From NCBI GenBank assembly GCA_030530215.1, contig JAUMVJ010000004.1, positions 62,001-126,000 of the forward strand: a DNA stretch of 64,000 bases. Reading direction: 5' to 3'. This document shows positions 56,950-64,000 of this stretch, in pieces (position 1 is the first letter of the stretch; the number at the start of each line of letters is the position of its first letter). The translations under genes and the position numbers were made by a program. Under the pieces are notes generated by a model. The model did not search any database. It had not been told where the DNA came from and saw only the letters and a list, made by a program, of their open reading frames with translations. Source of the stretch: Coriobacteriia bacterium (GTDB taxonomy: Bacteria; Actinomycetota; Coriobacteriia; Coriobacteriales; Eggerthellaceae).

Positions 56950-57858
56950 ATGAGCTCCACACCATCGAGTGATGTGCTGTCGTTCCAGGACATGATCCTG
57001 ACGCTGCAGCATTATTGGGCAGATCAAGGCTGCGTGGTTATGCAGCCTTATGACAACGAGGTGGGTGCGGGTACGTTCCATACCGCAACGACTCTTCGTT
57101 CCTTGGGTCCCGACACCTGGCGCGCAGCCTACGTGCAGCCTTGCCGCCGTCCCGCCGACGGTCGCTATGGCGAAAACCCGAATCGCATGCAGCATTACTA
57201 CCAGTTCCAGGTGATCATGAAGCCTTCACCTGACAACATCCAAGATCTTTATCTTGGTTCCTTGCGCGCTATCGGCATTAATCCCGAAGAGCATGACATC
57301 CGCTTTGTCGAGGACGACTGGGAGAGCCCGACGCTCGGCGCCTGGGGCTTGGGTTGGGAAGTCTGGCTCAACGGCATGGAGGTTACCCAATTCACCTATT
57401 TCCAGCAGGTCGGTGGATTTGAATGCGACCCTGTTCCTTCCGAGGTTACCTATGGCGCCGAGCGCTTGGCCATGTACATTCAGGGCGTCGATTCCGTCTA
57501 CGACCTGGTCTGGTCGCGCGGCGCTGACGGCACCGTGTTCACCTACGGCGACGTTTTCCTTGAAAACGAACGAGAGTTCTCTGCTTACAACTTTGAGGTA
57601 GCCGACACCGATCTTCTTTTCGGCGAGTTCGACCGTTACGAGGCCGAGTGCAACCGTGTTCTCGAGGCCGGTTTGCCCCTGCCCGCTTACGACTACGTAC
57701 TCAAGTGCTCGCATGCCTTCAACCTTCTTGACGCACGAGGCGTTATCAGCGCCACGGAGCGCATGGGCTACATTTTGCGCGTGCGCACCTTGGCGAAAGC
57801 GTGCTGTGCTTCCTATCTGGAGCATGTCGTCGGCATCGAGGCAAAGGAAGGCGAGTAG
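56950..57858 (+). CDS. glyQ: Glycyl-tRNA synthetase alpha subunit
   Basis: Catalytic subunit of the bacterial alpha2beta2 enzyme. The 302-residue protein carries the class II signatures [18 protein letters not shown] and [17 protein letters not shown], plus the [22 protein letters not shown] motif. AAGAAGG precedes the ATG. glyS follows after 3 bp. Two-subunit GlyRS is unusual among actinobacteria (most have the single-chain eukaryal-type enzyme) but occurs in Coriobacteriia, which supports that placement. Confidence 0.98.
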   Translation: MSSTPSSDVLSFQDMILTLQHYWADQGCVVMQPYDNEVGAGTFHTATTLRSLGPDTWRAAYVQPCRRPADGRYGENPNRMQHYYQFQVIMKPSPDNIQDLYLGSLRAIGINPEEHDIRFVEDDWESPTLGAWGLGWEVWLNGMEVTQFTYFQQVGGFECDPVPSEVTYGAERLAMYIQGVDSVYDLVWSRGADGTVFTYGDVFLENEREFSAYNFEVADTDLLFGEFDRYEAECNRVLEAGLPLPAYDYVLKCSHAFNLLDARGVISATERMGYILRVRTLAKACCASYLEHVVGIEAKEGE

Positions 57859-57861
57859 GAC

Positions 57862-59928
57862 ATGACGTGCAAAACCCTCGCATTTGAAATCGGCGTCGAG
57901 GAAATTCCCGCCTTCGACCTAAACTCCGCGATTAAGCAGCTTAAAACGCTTGCTCCCAAGCTTTTGGACGAGGCGGGTGTTCCTCACGGTGAAATTCAGG
58001 TGGCCGATTCTCCCCGTCGTTTGATTCTGGTGGTAAAGGATGTTCCCGAGGCCACTGAGGCCACTGAGGAACTCTTCAAGGGCCCTAGCGCCAAGATCGC
58101 CTTCGATGAAGAGGGCAATCCCACCAAGGCTGCCGTTGGCTTCGCCCGCGGTAAGGGCCTTACCGCCGAGGACCTCTTCGTCGAGGATGGCTACGTATAT
58201 GCTCGCAAGAGCATTCCCAGCGTTTCGGTTCCCGAGCTTTTGCCCTCCGTTTTCGAGGGGCTTATCAAGGGCTTGGCTTGGCCTCGTTCGCAGCGTTGGG
58301 GCACCGTGCACGACCGTTTCGTGCGCCCCGTTCGTTGGATTGTCGCCCTTCTTGGCTCCGAGGTCGTTGATTTCGAGTTCGCTGGGCTCAAGGCGGGAAG
58401 GCTCACCTTCGGTCACCGCTTCATGGCTCCCGGCCCCTTCGAGGTGGCCGACGCCGATTCCTTGCTGGACGTCGTCCGCGCGGCAAAGGTAGTCCCTTCC
58501 GAGCATGAGCGTGAGGCTCTTATCCGCGAGGGTGTTGCCGCCATCGAGGAAAAGACGGGCTACAAGTCGGTGCTTCATCCCAAGACCTTGGTCGAGGTCG
58601 TTAACCTGTGCGAGTATCCCACCGTGCTTATGGGCACCTTCGACGAGATTTTCCTTACCGTTCCCGAGGAAATCATCGTTGACGCCATGCTCGTGCATCA
58701 GCGCTATTTCCCGCTTTACGACGCAAACGGCAAGTTGGTTAACCACTTCCTGGTGGTGGGCAACGGCAACCCTGAGTGCTCGGCTACCATTATCGACGGC
58801 AATGAACGCGTGGTTCGCGCTCGTCTGTACGACGCCAAATTCTTCTTTGACGAGGATCTCAAAAAGCCCCTGGAGGATTACGTTCCCCAGCTTTCCGAGG
58901 TTGTTTTCCAGGAAAAGCTGGGCACCGTCCTCGATAAGACCAAGCGCATTCAGGCACTTGCGAAGGCCATGGCCGCTGATGCTGGACTATCCGACGCCGA
59001 TGCGGTGGACGCCGAGCGCGCAGCCTATCTTTGCAAGGCCGACCTGGTGAGCGGCGCTGTTGTCGAGTTCACCAGCGTTCAAGGCATCATGGGTTCCTAC
59101 TACGCCGAGGCGGCAGGGGAGACCCCCCAGGTGGCGCAGGCCATCAAGCAGCATTACATGCCTCGCTTCGCTGGCGATGAGCTCCCCGAAACCACGGTGG
59201 GCAAGATCGTCGCCACAGCCGATAAGCTCGACAGCATTTGTGGCATGTTCGCCATCGGTCAAGGCCCCACGGGTTCTTCCGATCCCTTCGCCTTGCGCCG
59301 CAGCGCCATCGGTGTGGTCAATATGCTCAAAGCTGGCCTTCCCGTGAGCCTTTCCAAAGCTACCGATGCCTCGCTTGAATCCTATTCAGCGCTCGAATTT
59401 GACAAGGATGCTGTTCGCGCCGAGGTCATCGAGTTCTTCGTCACGCGCACCAAGGTTATGCTCAAGGATGCAGGCTCCCGCTCCGATGCCATCGATGCCG
59501 TTTTGAGCTGTGGCGTGCTTGAGCCCGTCGAGATTATGAATCGCGTTTCCGCCTTGGAAGAGGCTCGCGCCAACGAGCCCGAGGCCTTCGAGGATTTGGC
59601 TACCGCCTACGCTCGCGCCAACAACCTGCGTGATCCTGAGCTTGGGGTCGAGGTTGACGAATCTCTGCTTGGCGACGATGAGCGCGCGCTTTTGCAGGCG
59701 ACGCTTTCCGCCAAGGAAACGATCGCCCAAGCACTTGATGCCGGATCCTACGCGCAGGCGCTTGCCGAGCTTGCCAAGCTTCGAGAGCCGATAGACGCCT
59801 TCTTCGCCGCGGTGATGATCAACGACGAAAACGACCAGTTGCGCATAAATCGCCATAGGCTTTTGAACGCTTTCGTTTCCGCCTTTGCCGATATTGCCGA
59901 TTTCGGGCTCATGGCTAAAACCAAGTAA
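57862..59928 (+). CDS. glyS: Glycyl-tRNA synthetase beta subunit
   Basis: A 688-residue tRNA-binding and HD-domain-like subunit. It has the N-terminal FEIGVEEIPAFDLNSAI, the RPVRWIVALLG stretch, and HQRYFPLYDANGKL, RARLYDAKFFFDED and QGPTGSSDPFALRRSAIGV, all typical of GlyS. The ATG at 57862 lies 4 nt after the glyQ stop, so the subunits are translationally coupled. No sign of truncation. Confidence 0.97.
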   Translation: MTCKTLAFEIGVEEIPAFDLNSAIKQLKTLAPKLLDEAGVPHGEIQVADSPRRLILVVKDVPEATEATEELFKGPSAKIAFDEEGNPTKAAVGFARGKGLTAEDLFVEDGYVYARKSIPSVSVPELLPSVFEGLIKGLAWPRSQRWGTVHDRFVRPVRWIVALLGSEVVDFEFAGLKAGRLTFGHRFMAPGPFEVADADSLLDVVRAAKVVPSEHEREALIREGVAAIEEKTGYKSVLHPKTLVEVVNLCEYPTVLMGTFDEIFLTVPEEIIVDAMLVHQRYFPLYDANGKLVNHFLVVGNGNPECSATIIDGNERVVRARLYDAKFFFDEDLKKPLEDYVPQLSEVVFQEKLGTVLDKTKRIQALAKAMAADAGLSDADAVDAERAAYLCKADLVSGAVVEFTSVQGIMGSYYAEAAGETPQVAQAIKQHYMPRFAGDELPETTVGKIVATADKLDSICGMFAIGQGPTGSSDPFALRRSAIGVVNMLKAGLPVSLSKATDASLESYSALEFDKDAVRAEVIEFFVTRTKVMLKDAGSRSDAIDAVLSCGVLEPVEIMNRVSALEEARANEPEAFEDLATAYARANNLRDPELGVEVDESLLGDDERALLQATLSAKETIAQALDAGSYAQALAELAKLREPIDAFFAAVMINDENDQLRINRHRLLNAFVSAFADIADFGLMAKTK

Positions 59929-60021
59929 GCTTTCTGGCGGCTCCGTACGGGGTCGCCTTTTTTATGCAACGGAATCTTGTGCAACTTATGCAAGGGATTC
60001 GCTTTGAAAGGATGGGCGAGA

Positions 60022-60909
60022 ATGACAACTTGGATGCATAGGGGGACGGTTCGTCCGGGCGTGCCAACTATCCATGTGGTAAGCGATGGCCTGGGCACCA
60101 CTGCCGAAGCCGTGGCCGCTGCCGCCGCAGCGTGTTTCGATGACGACGATCCCTCCATCGAGACGCTCTTTGCCATGCGTGACCCTGCGACCATGCGCAA
60201 GGACCTCAACGATCATCTTGACTATCATCGCGTGAATCACCCCGATGAGGCCTTCGTCGTTTTCCATACTTTGGTGGATTCCGGGCTGACGACCGAGATG
60301 AGGTCTTTTGCCGCGGACAACGAGGATGTTTACGTGGTGGATTTGATGGGCGGACCGGTGGCGACGCTCGCAAAAGCTTCGGGTCGCACCCCCAAGTACA
60401 GCCCCAGCCGCTTACACCTGGTGAACGAGCACTACTTCCGCCGCATCGATGCCATCGAGTTTGCTATCAGCCACGACGACGGCCGTAACCCGCAGGATCT
60501 TCCCAATGCGGATATGGTCATTATCGGCGTGTCGCGCGCCTCAAAAACGCCGCTCTCCATCTATCTTTCGCAGATGGGCATTCGCGTTGCCAATGTTCCC
60601 TTAGATCCCAAAACAGACCCTCCCAAAGAGCTGTTCGAGGTTGATTCGAGCCGCTTGTTTGGCTTGATGATCAACGCTGAGACTTTGGAAGGAATCCGTC
60701 GTCGCCGTTTGGGCCAGGCTGCCAACATCGCCTCGTCGTATGCCGATTTGGAACATATTTACCAGGACCTGGAATCGGCGCGCGCGCTCATGCGCAAACT
60801 TGGAGCTATTGTGATACACACCGACAACCGCGCCGTGGAGGAAACGGCCGCTGAGATTTTGCGGTATTATGGCATGGCTCACCCGCAATATCGCAGGATT
60901 GAGCCGTAG
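60022..60909 (+). CDS. ppsR: Pyruvate, phosphate dikinase regulatory protein (bifunctional kinase/pyrophosphorylase)
   Basis: A DUF299 protein of 295 residues that switches PPDK on and off by ADP-dependent phosphorylation and Pi-dependent dephosphorylation of a threonine. The P-loop-like motif GVSRASKTPLSIYLSQMG is present, and the N-terminal VVSDGLGTTAEAVA is typical. The neighbour downstream is ppdK, whose TSH sequence contains the expected target threonine. The ATG at 60022 is preceded by GAAAGGATGGGCG; an upstream in-frame start at 59977 is possible. Confidence 0.94.
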   Translation: MTTWMHRGTVRPGVPTIHVVSDGLGTTAEAVAAAAAACFDDDDPSIETLFAMRDPATMRKDLNDHLDYHRVNHPDEAFVVFHTLVDSGLTTEMRSFAADNEDVYVVDLMGGPVATLAKASGRTPKYSPSRLHLVNEHYFRRIDAIEFAISHDDGRNPQDLPNADMVIIGVSRASKTPLSIYLSQMGIRVANVPLDPKTDPPKELFEVDSSRLFGLMINAETLEGIRRRRLGQAANIASSYADLEHIYQDLESARALMRKLGAIVIHTDNRAVEETAAEILRYYGMAHPQYRRIEP

Positions 60910-61011
60910 CGCAACGATCCTTCGTAAACATACGGTGATCGTGCGTTTTAAAAGGACATATGCGCCAGGCTCACCGTGGGCAATGCAAGCTATCTTTTGA
61001 GGAGATCGAAG

Positions 61012-63735
61012 ATGTCTGAAACGGTTAAGCGTGTTTTTGCATTTGGCAAAGACGCCGAAGGTCGCAATGTGACCGAGGGCAACACTCACATGAAAGCCGT
61101 GCTTGGCGGCAAGGGCGCCAACCTTGCCGAGATGGCCAACATCGGCCTTCCCGTCCCCCCGGGATTCACCATTTCCTGTCAAACCTGCATCGAGTACGCT
61201 TCCGCGGGCAACGTTTGGCCCGAAGGCGCACTCGACGACATCCAGGCCTATCGCCGCGATCTTGAGCAGCGCGCAGGTAAGGTGATCGGCGATGTCGACG
61301 ACCCGCTGCTCGTCTCCGTTCGTTCCGGCGCACCCATGTCGATGCCCGGCATGATGGACACTGTCTTGAACCTTGGCTTGAACGACGAGTCCATCAAAGG
61401 CCTCATCGCACAGACGGGCGATGCTCGTTTTGCATGGGACTCCTATCGTCGCTTCATCCAGATGTTCTCCAACGTTGTGGTCGGTCTTGATGGCGACCTC
61501 TTCGAGAACGCCATCAACCTGATGAAGCGTGCGCGCGGCGTCCAGTCCGACACCGAGCTCAACGAAAACGATCTTTCCGAGCTTGTTTTCGAGTTTAAGA
61601 AGATCTTCTCTGAAAACGTCGATCCTGCAGCTTATCCTTCCTTGGTCGAGGATGGCGTTGCTCACTTCCCGCAAGACCCTGACACGCAGCTTCAGCTTGC
61701 CATCGAGGCCGTTTTCGGTTCTTGGAACAACCCTCGCGCAATCATTTATCGCAAGCAGAACAAGATTTCCGACGACCTGGGCACTGCGGTCAATGTCCAG
61801 TGCATGGTCTTCGGCAACAAAGGCGAGACTTCCGCAACCGGCGTTGCGTTTACACGCAACCCCGCCAACGGAGTCAAGGAATTCTACGGCGACTACCTGG
61901 TTAACGCCCAGGGCGAGGATGTTGTTGCTGGTATCCGCAATACGTCGCCCATCGCTCAGCTCAAAGATACCCCCGGCCTGGAAGAGGCGGGCAAGCAGCT
62001 CGAGGAAGTTTTCGTTATTCTCGAGAATCACTTCCGCGACATGTGCGACATCGAGTTCACCATCGAGCAGGGCAAGCTCTGGATGCTGCAGACGCGCGTA
62101 GGCAAGCGTACCGCTGCCGCCGCTGTCTCCATCGCTATCGAAATGCAGCGTGAGGGCCTCATTACTAAGGAAGAAGCGGTTATGCGCGTCGACCCCGAGG
62201 CGCTCGACCAGCTTCTGCATCCCTGCTTCGACCCCAAGGCCGAGCGCAACGTTGTCGCTCACGGCTTGAACGCAAGCCCAGGTGCTGCTGTCGGTGAGGT
62301 CGTCTTTTCCTCTGAAGCTGCCGTTGAGGCTGTCCATGAAGGCCGTAAGGTCGTCCTGGTTCGTTGGGAGACCACGCCCGACGACCTAGCTGGCATGATC
62401 GCCGCTGAGGGTATTCTTACCTCCCATGGCGGCAAGACCTCGCATGCTGCGGTTATCGCCCGTGGCATGGGCGCACCTTGCGTCTGCGGCGTTGAAGCTC
62501 TGAACATCGATGCTGCTGCTCGCAGCGTTGCCATTACCGGTACCGACATCGTTCTCTCCGAGGGCGACGTTATCTCCATTGACGGCACTACGGGTGATGT
62601 TTGCCTGGGCGCGGTCGATCTGGTTGAGCCCGAACTTACCGGTGATTTGGATATCATCCTTGAGTGGGCCGACGAGTTCCGCACCTTGGGCGTGCGCGCC
62701 AACGCCGACAACCCTCATGACTCCAAGCTTGCACGTGATTTCGGCGCACAAGGCATTGGCCTGTGCCGTACCGAGCACATGTTCCTGGGCGATCGCAAGC
62801 AGATCATCCAGTCTTTCATCCTGAACGAGGACGAAGCCATTCGCGAGAAGGCCGTCAATCAGCTCTACGAAGCTCAGACCGAAGACTTCTACGAGATGTT
62901 CAAGGCGATGGACGGCCTGCCCGTTATCGTTCGCTTGCTTGATCCTCCGCTGCATGAGTTCCTTGAGAACCCCCGCACCTTGGCAGTGGAGCTTGCCAAG
63001 CTCGAGGCAACGGGCGCTGATTCCAAGGTAATCGCCGAAAAGCGTGCTTTCTTGGCAAAGGTCGACTCCTTCGCTGAGCAGAATCCTATGCTCGGTTTGC
63101 GCGGTGTTCGCCTGGCTATCACCTATCCGGTTCTACCTCGTATGCAGGTCCGCGCTATTGCTCATGCCGCCGCTCGCCTGAAGAAGGAGGGCTTCGATCC
63201 CAAGCCCGAGATCATGATCCCCTTGGTTTCCGTGGTCACCGAGCTTTCTCGCCTGCGCGATGTTGCAACCTTGACCATCGCCGAGGTCGCTAACGAGATG
63301 GGCGTCGATCTTGAGATTCCCATCGGTACGATGATCGAGCTTCCCCGTGCTGCAGTGACAGCCGACCAGATTGCTACCAAGGCGGACTTCTTCTCCTTTG
63401 GCACCAACGACCTTACGCAGACTTCTTTCGGTTTCTCGCGCGACGACGTTGAGGCGGAGTTCATTCCTCAGTACCTGAGCGAGAAGATCCTGCCTGCCAA
63501 CCCCTTCGCCACCGTTGATTCTGGCGTTGCTCGCTTGGTTGAGATTGGCGTTGACCTTGGTCATAAGGGCAACCCCGACCTGACCTGCGGCGTCTGCGGT
63601 GAACATGGCGGCGATCCCGACTCCGTGAAGATCTTCCATGGCATTGGCCTTGATTACGTGAGCTGCTCGCCTTATCGCGTGCCCCTGGCTCGTTTGGCTG
63701 CTGCCCAGGCGGCTTTGGCTGAAAAGCAGGATTAA
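61012..63735 (+). CDS. ppdK: Pyruvate, phosphate dikinase
   Basis: Interconverts pyruvate, ATP and Pi with PEP, AMP and PPi. The 907-residue protein has the N-terminal nucleotide-binding domain (FGKDAEGRNVTEG, GGKGANLAEMANIGLPVPPGFT), the central phosphohistidine domain with GGKTSHAAVIARGMGAPCVCG (catalytic His preceded by the regulatory Thr two residues earlier), and the C-terminal PEP/pyruvate domain with GLCRTEHMF, GTNDLTQTSFGFSRDD and CGVCGEHGGDP. TTGAGGAG precedes the ATG at 61012. It is adjacent to its regulatory kinase, as in many anaerobes with a PPi-linked glycolysis. Confidence 0.98.
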   Translation: MSETVKRVFAFGKDAEGRNVTEGNTHMKAVLGGKGANLAEMANIGLPVPPGFTISCQTCIEYASAGNVWPEGALDDIQAYRRDLEQRAGKVIGDVDDPLLVSVRSGAPMSMPGMMDTVLNLGLNDESIKGLIAQTGDARFAWDSYRRFIQMFSNVVVGLDGDLFENAINLMKRARGVQSDTELNENDLSELVFEFKKIFSENVDPAAYPSLVEDGVAHFPQDPDTQLQLAIEAVFGSWNNPRAIIYRKQNKISDDLGTAVNVQCMVFGNKGETSATGVAFTRNPANGVKEFYGDYLVNAQGEDVVAGIRNTSPIAQLKDTPGLEEAGKQLEEVFVILENHFRDMCDIEFTIEQGKLWMLQTRVGKRTAAAAVSIAIEMQREGLITKEEAVMRVDPEALDQLLHPCFDPKAERNVVAHGLNASPGAAVGEVVFSSEAAVEAVHEGRKVVLVRWETTPDDLAGMIAAEGILTSHGGKTSHAAVIARGMGAPCVCGVEALNIDAAARSVAITGTDIVLSEGDVISIDGTTGDVCLGAVDLVEPELTGDLDIILEWADEFRTLGVRANADNPHDSKLARDFGAQGIGLCRTEHMFLGDRKQIIQSFILNEDEAIREKAVNQLYEAQTEDFYEMFKAMDGLPVIVRLLDPPLHEFLENPRTLAVELAKLEATGADSKVIAEKRAFLAKVDSFAEQNPMLGLRGVRLAITYPVLPRMQVRAIAHAAARLKKEGFDPKPEIMIPLVSVVTELSRLRDVATLTIAEVANEMGVDLEIPIGTMIELPRAAVTADQIATKADFFSFGTNDLTQTSFGFSRDDVEAEFIPQYLSEKILPANPFATVDSGVARLVEIGVDLGHKGNPDLTCGVCGEHGGDPDSVKIFHGIGLDYVSCSPYRVPLARLAAAQAALAEKQD

Positions 63736-63767
63736 ACCAAGATCAAGCCCACGCTTGCATTGGTTTT

Positions 63768-63805
63768 CGGGATGTCCGCAGATGCGGGCATCCCGTTCTT
63801 TTTTT
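63768..63805 (+). terminator. Terminator of ppdK
   Basis: CGGGATGTCCGC and GCGGGCATCCCG pair (one T-G pair), followed by TTCTTTTTTT. Confidence 0.93.
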
Positions 63806-63895
63806 GCGTAGCTCTTGTTGGTTGGATGCGGTGTTTGGTTGCGTCGCTCAGCGGCGATAGCTGGCTTATAAATAAAGAAACTGCTGTTCCTTGAT

Positions 63896-63922
63896 TTGAC
63901 CTTTGGTTTGCCGACGGGTCAA
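63896..63922 (+). repeat. Inverted repeat near the right-edge promoter
   Basis: TTGACC and GGTCAA form a 6-bp dyad around a 15-nt spacer, ending just upstream of the -35 box at 63932. Possible operator. Confidence 0.35.
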
Positions 63923-63931
63923 GCGCCTTGT

Positions 63932-63959
63932 TTGACAATCGGTCGCGCAAGGATAGAAT
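63932..63959 (+). promoter_or_regulatory. Strong promoter reading out of the window
   Basis: A consensus -35 TTGACA (63932-63937), 16-bp spacer and TAGAAT (63954-63959). No start codon with a gene is visible in the remaining 41 bp, so the transcript belongs to a gene beyond the edge; it could be a stable RNA. Confidence 0.75.
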
Positions 63960-64000
63960 GGCTAATCCAAGCACATTCACAAATGAATTTGCCCTTCACG

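Noticed and set aside
1-64000. CRISPR array, phage, transposon, toxin-antitoxin or secondary-metabolite locus
   Set aside because: I saw no regularly spaced repeats, Cas-, integrase- or transposase-like proteins or biosynthetic gene set. The 57-bp repeat pair is the only mobile-like signal.

Overview
The window looks like a chromosomal core segment of an anaerobic, fairly GC-rich actinobacterium of the class Coriobacteriia (Eggerthellaceae-like). This is inferred from gene content and protein character, not from a marker gene. The signs are two-subunit glycyl-tRNA synthetase (glyQ/glyS), a pyruvate phosphate dikinase with its regulatory kinase, a class B sortase, a split transketolase, a large NTPase-BTAD regulator, and the actinobacterial order recG-rsmD-coaD-(SepIVA-like)-DUF177-rpmF. 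I count 54 protein genes, three tRNA genes and one riboswitch. Almost everything is intact housekeeping DNA with short gaps and many TAATG or ATGA overlaps.

Layout. 1-6.2 kb: the 3' end of relA/spoT, an MBL-fold hydrolase, a DUF47/PhoU-like protein, aspartokinase, a zinc-ribbon membrane protein (minus strand) and asd. 6.4-11.5 kb: polyphosphate genes, with PPK1 (minus) divergent from a two-domain PPK2/PAP enzyme (plus). 11.5-18.7 kb: a class B sortase, purF-purM-purN on plus, a 63-residue membrane protein, and a minus-strand purO-purH operon. That operon encodes a stand-alone AICAR transformylase plus an archaeal-type IMP cyclohydrolase and is preceded by a ZTP riboswitch with an overlapping terminator. 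18.8-19.1 kb: tRNA-Gln and two identical tRNA-Glu genes from one minus-strand promoter. 19.3-35.1 kb: the BTAD regulator, secA, prfB, transketolase halves, ftsE-ftsX-ctpA-rnr, an M42 peptidase, smpB and a coiled-coil protein. 35.3-38.4 kb: an NSS-family transporter, then an AT-rich block (secreted protein, DUF2975-like membrane protein, YozG-like HTH regulator) bracketed by 57-bp direct repeats. 38.5-47 kb: rpmB (minus), asp23, fakA-like, recG, rsmD, coaD, a SepIVA-like protein, DUF177, rpmF and plsX. 47-56.9 kb: rnc-smc-ftsY-ffh-rpsP-khpA-rimM-trmD-lepB. 57-63.7 kb: glyQ-glyS, ppsR and ppdK, and at the right edge a strong promoter pointing out of the window.

How the parts work together. Purine synthesis is split into a riboswitch-controlled terminal pair (purO-purH) and a separate purF-M-N run. 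Together they cover the first step (PurF), the GAR transformylase and AIR synthetase steps, and the two final steps. PPK1, PAP and the DUF47 protein suggest local concentration of phosphate and polyphosphate functions. The SRP pair ftsY/ffh sits with secA and lepB among export functions. FtsEX is next to a CtpA-type protease.

Most unusual points: the ZTP riboswitch and non-fused PurH/PurO arrangement; a release factor 2 whose codon-recognition tripeptide reads SPT instead of SPF in a region where only 5 of 54 genes end in TGA; the repeat-bracketed DUF2975/HTH cassette; long acidic tails with short basic/aromatic C-termini on both PPK1 and FtsY; and a winged-helix domain interrupted by a ~110-residue acidic insert in the BTAD regulator. 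I found no CRISPR array, rRNA gene, transposase or integrase.
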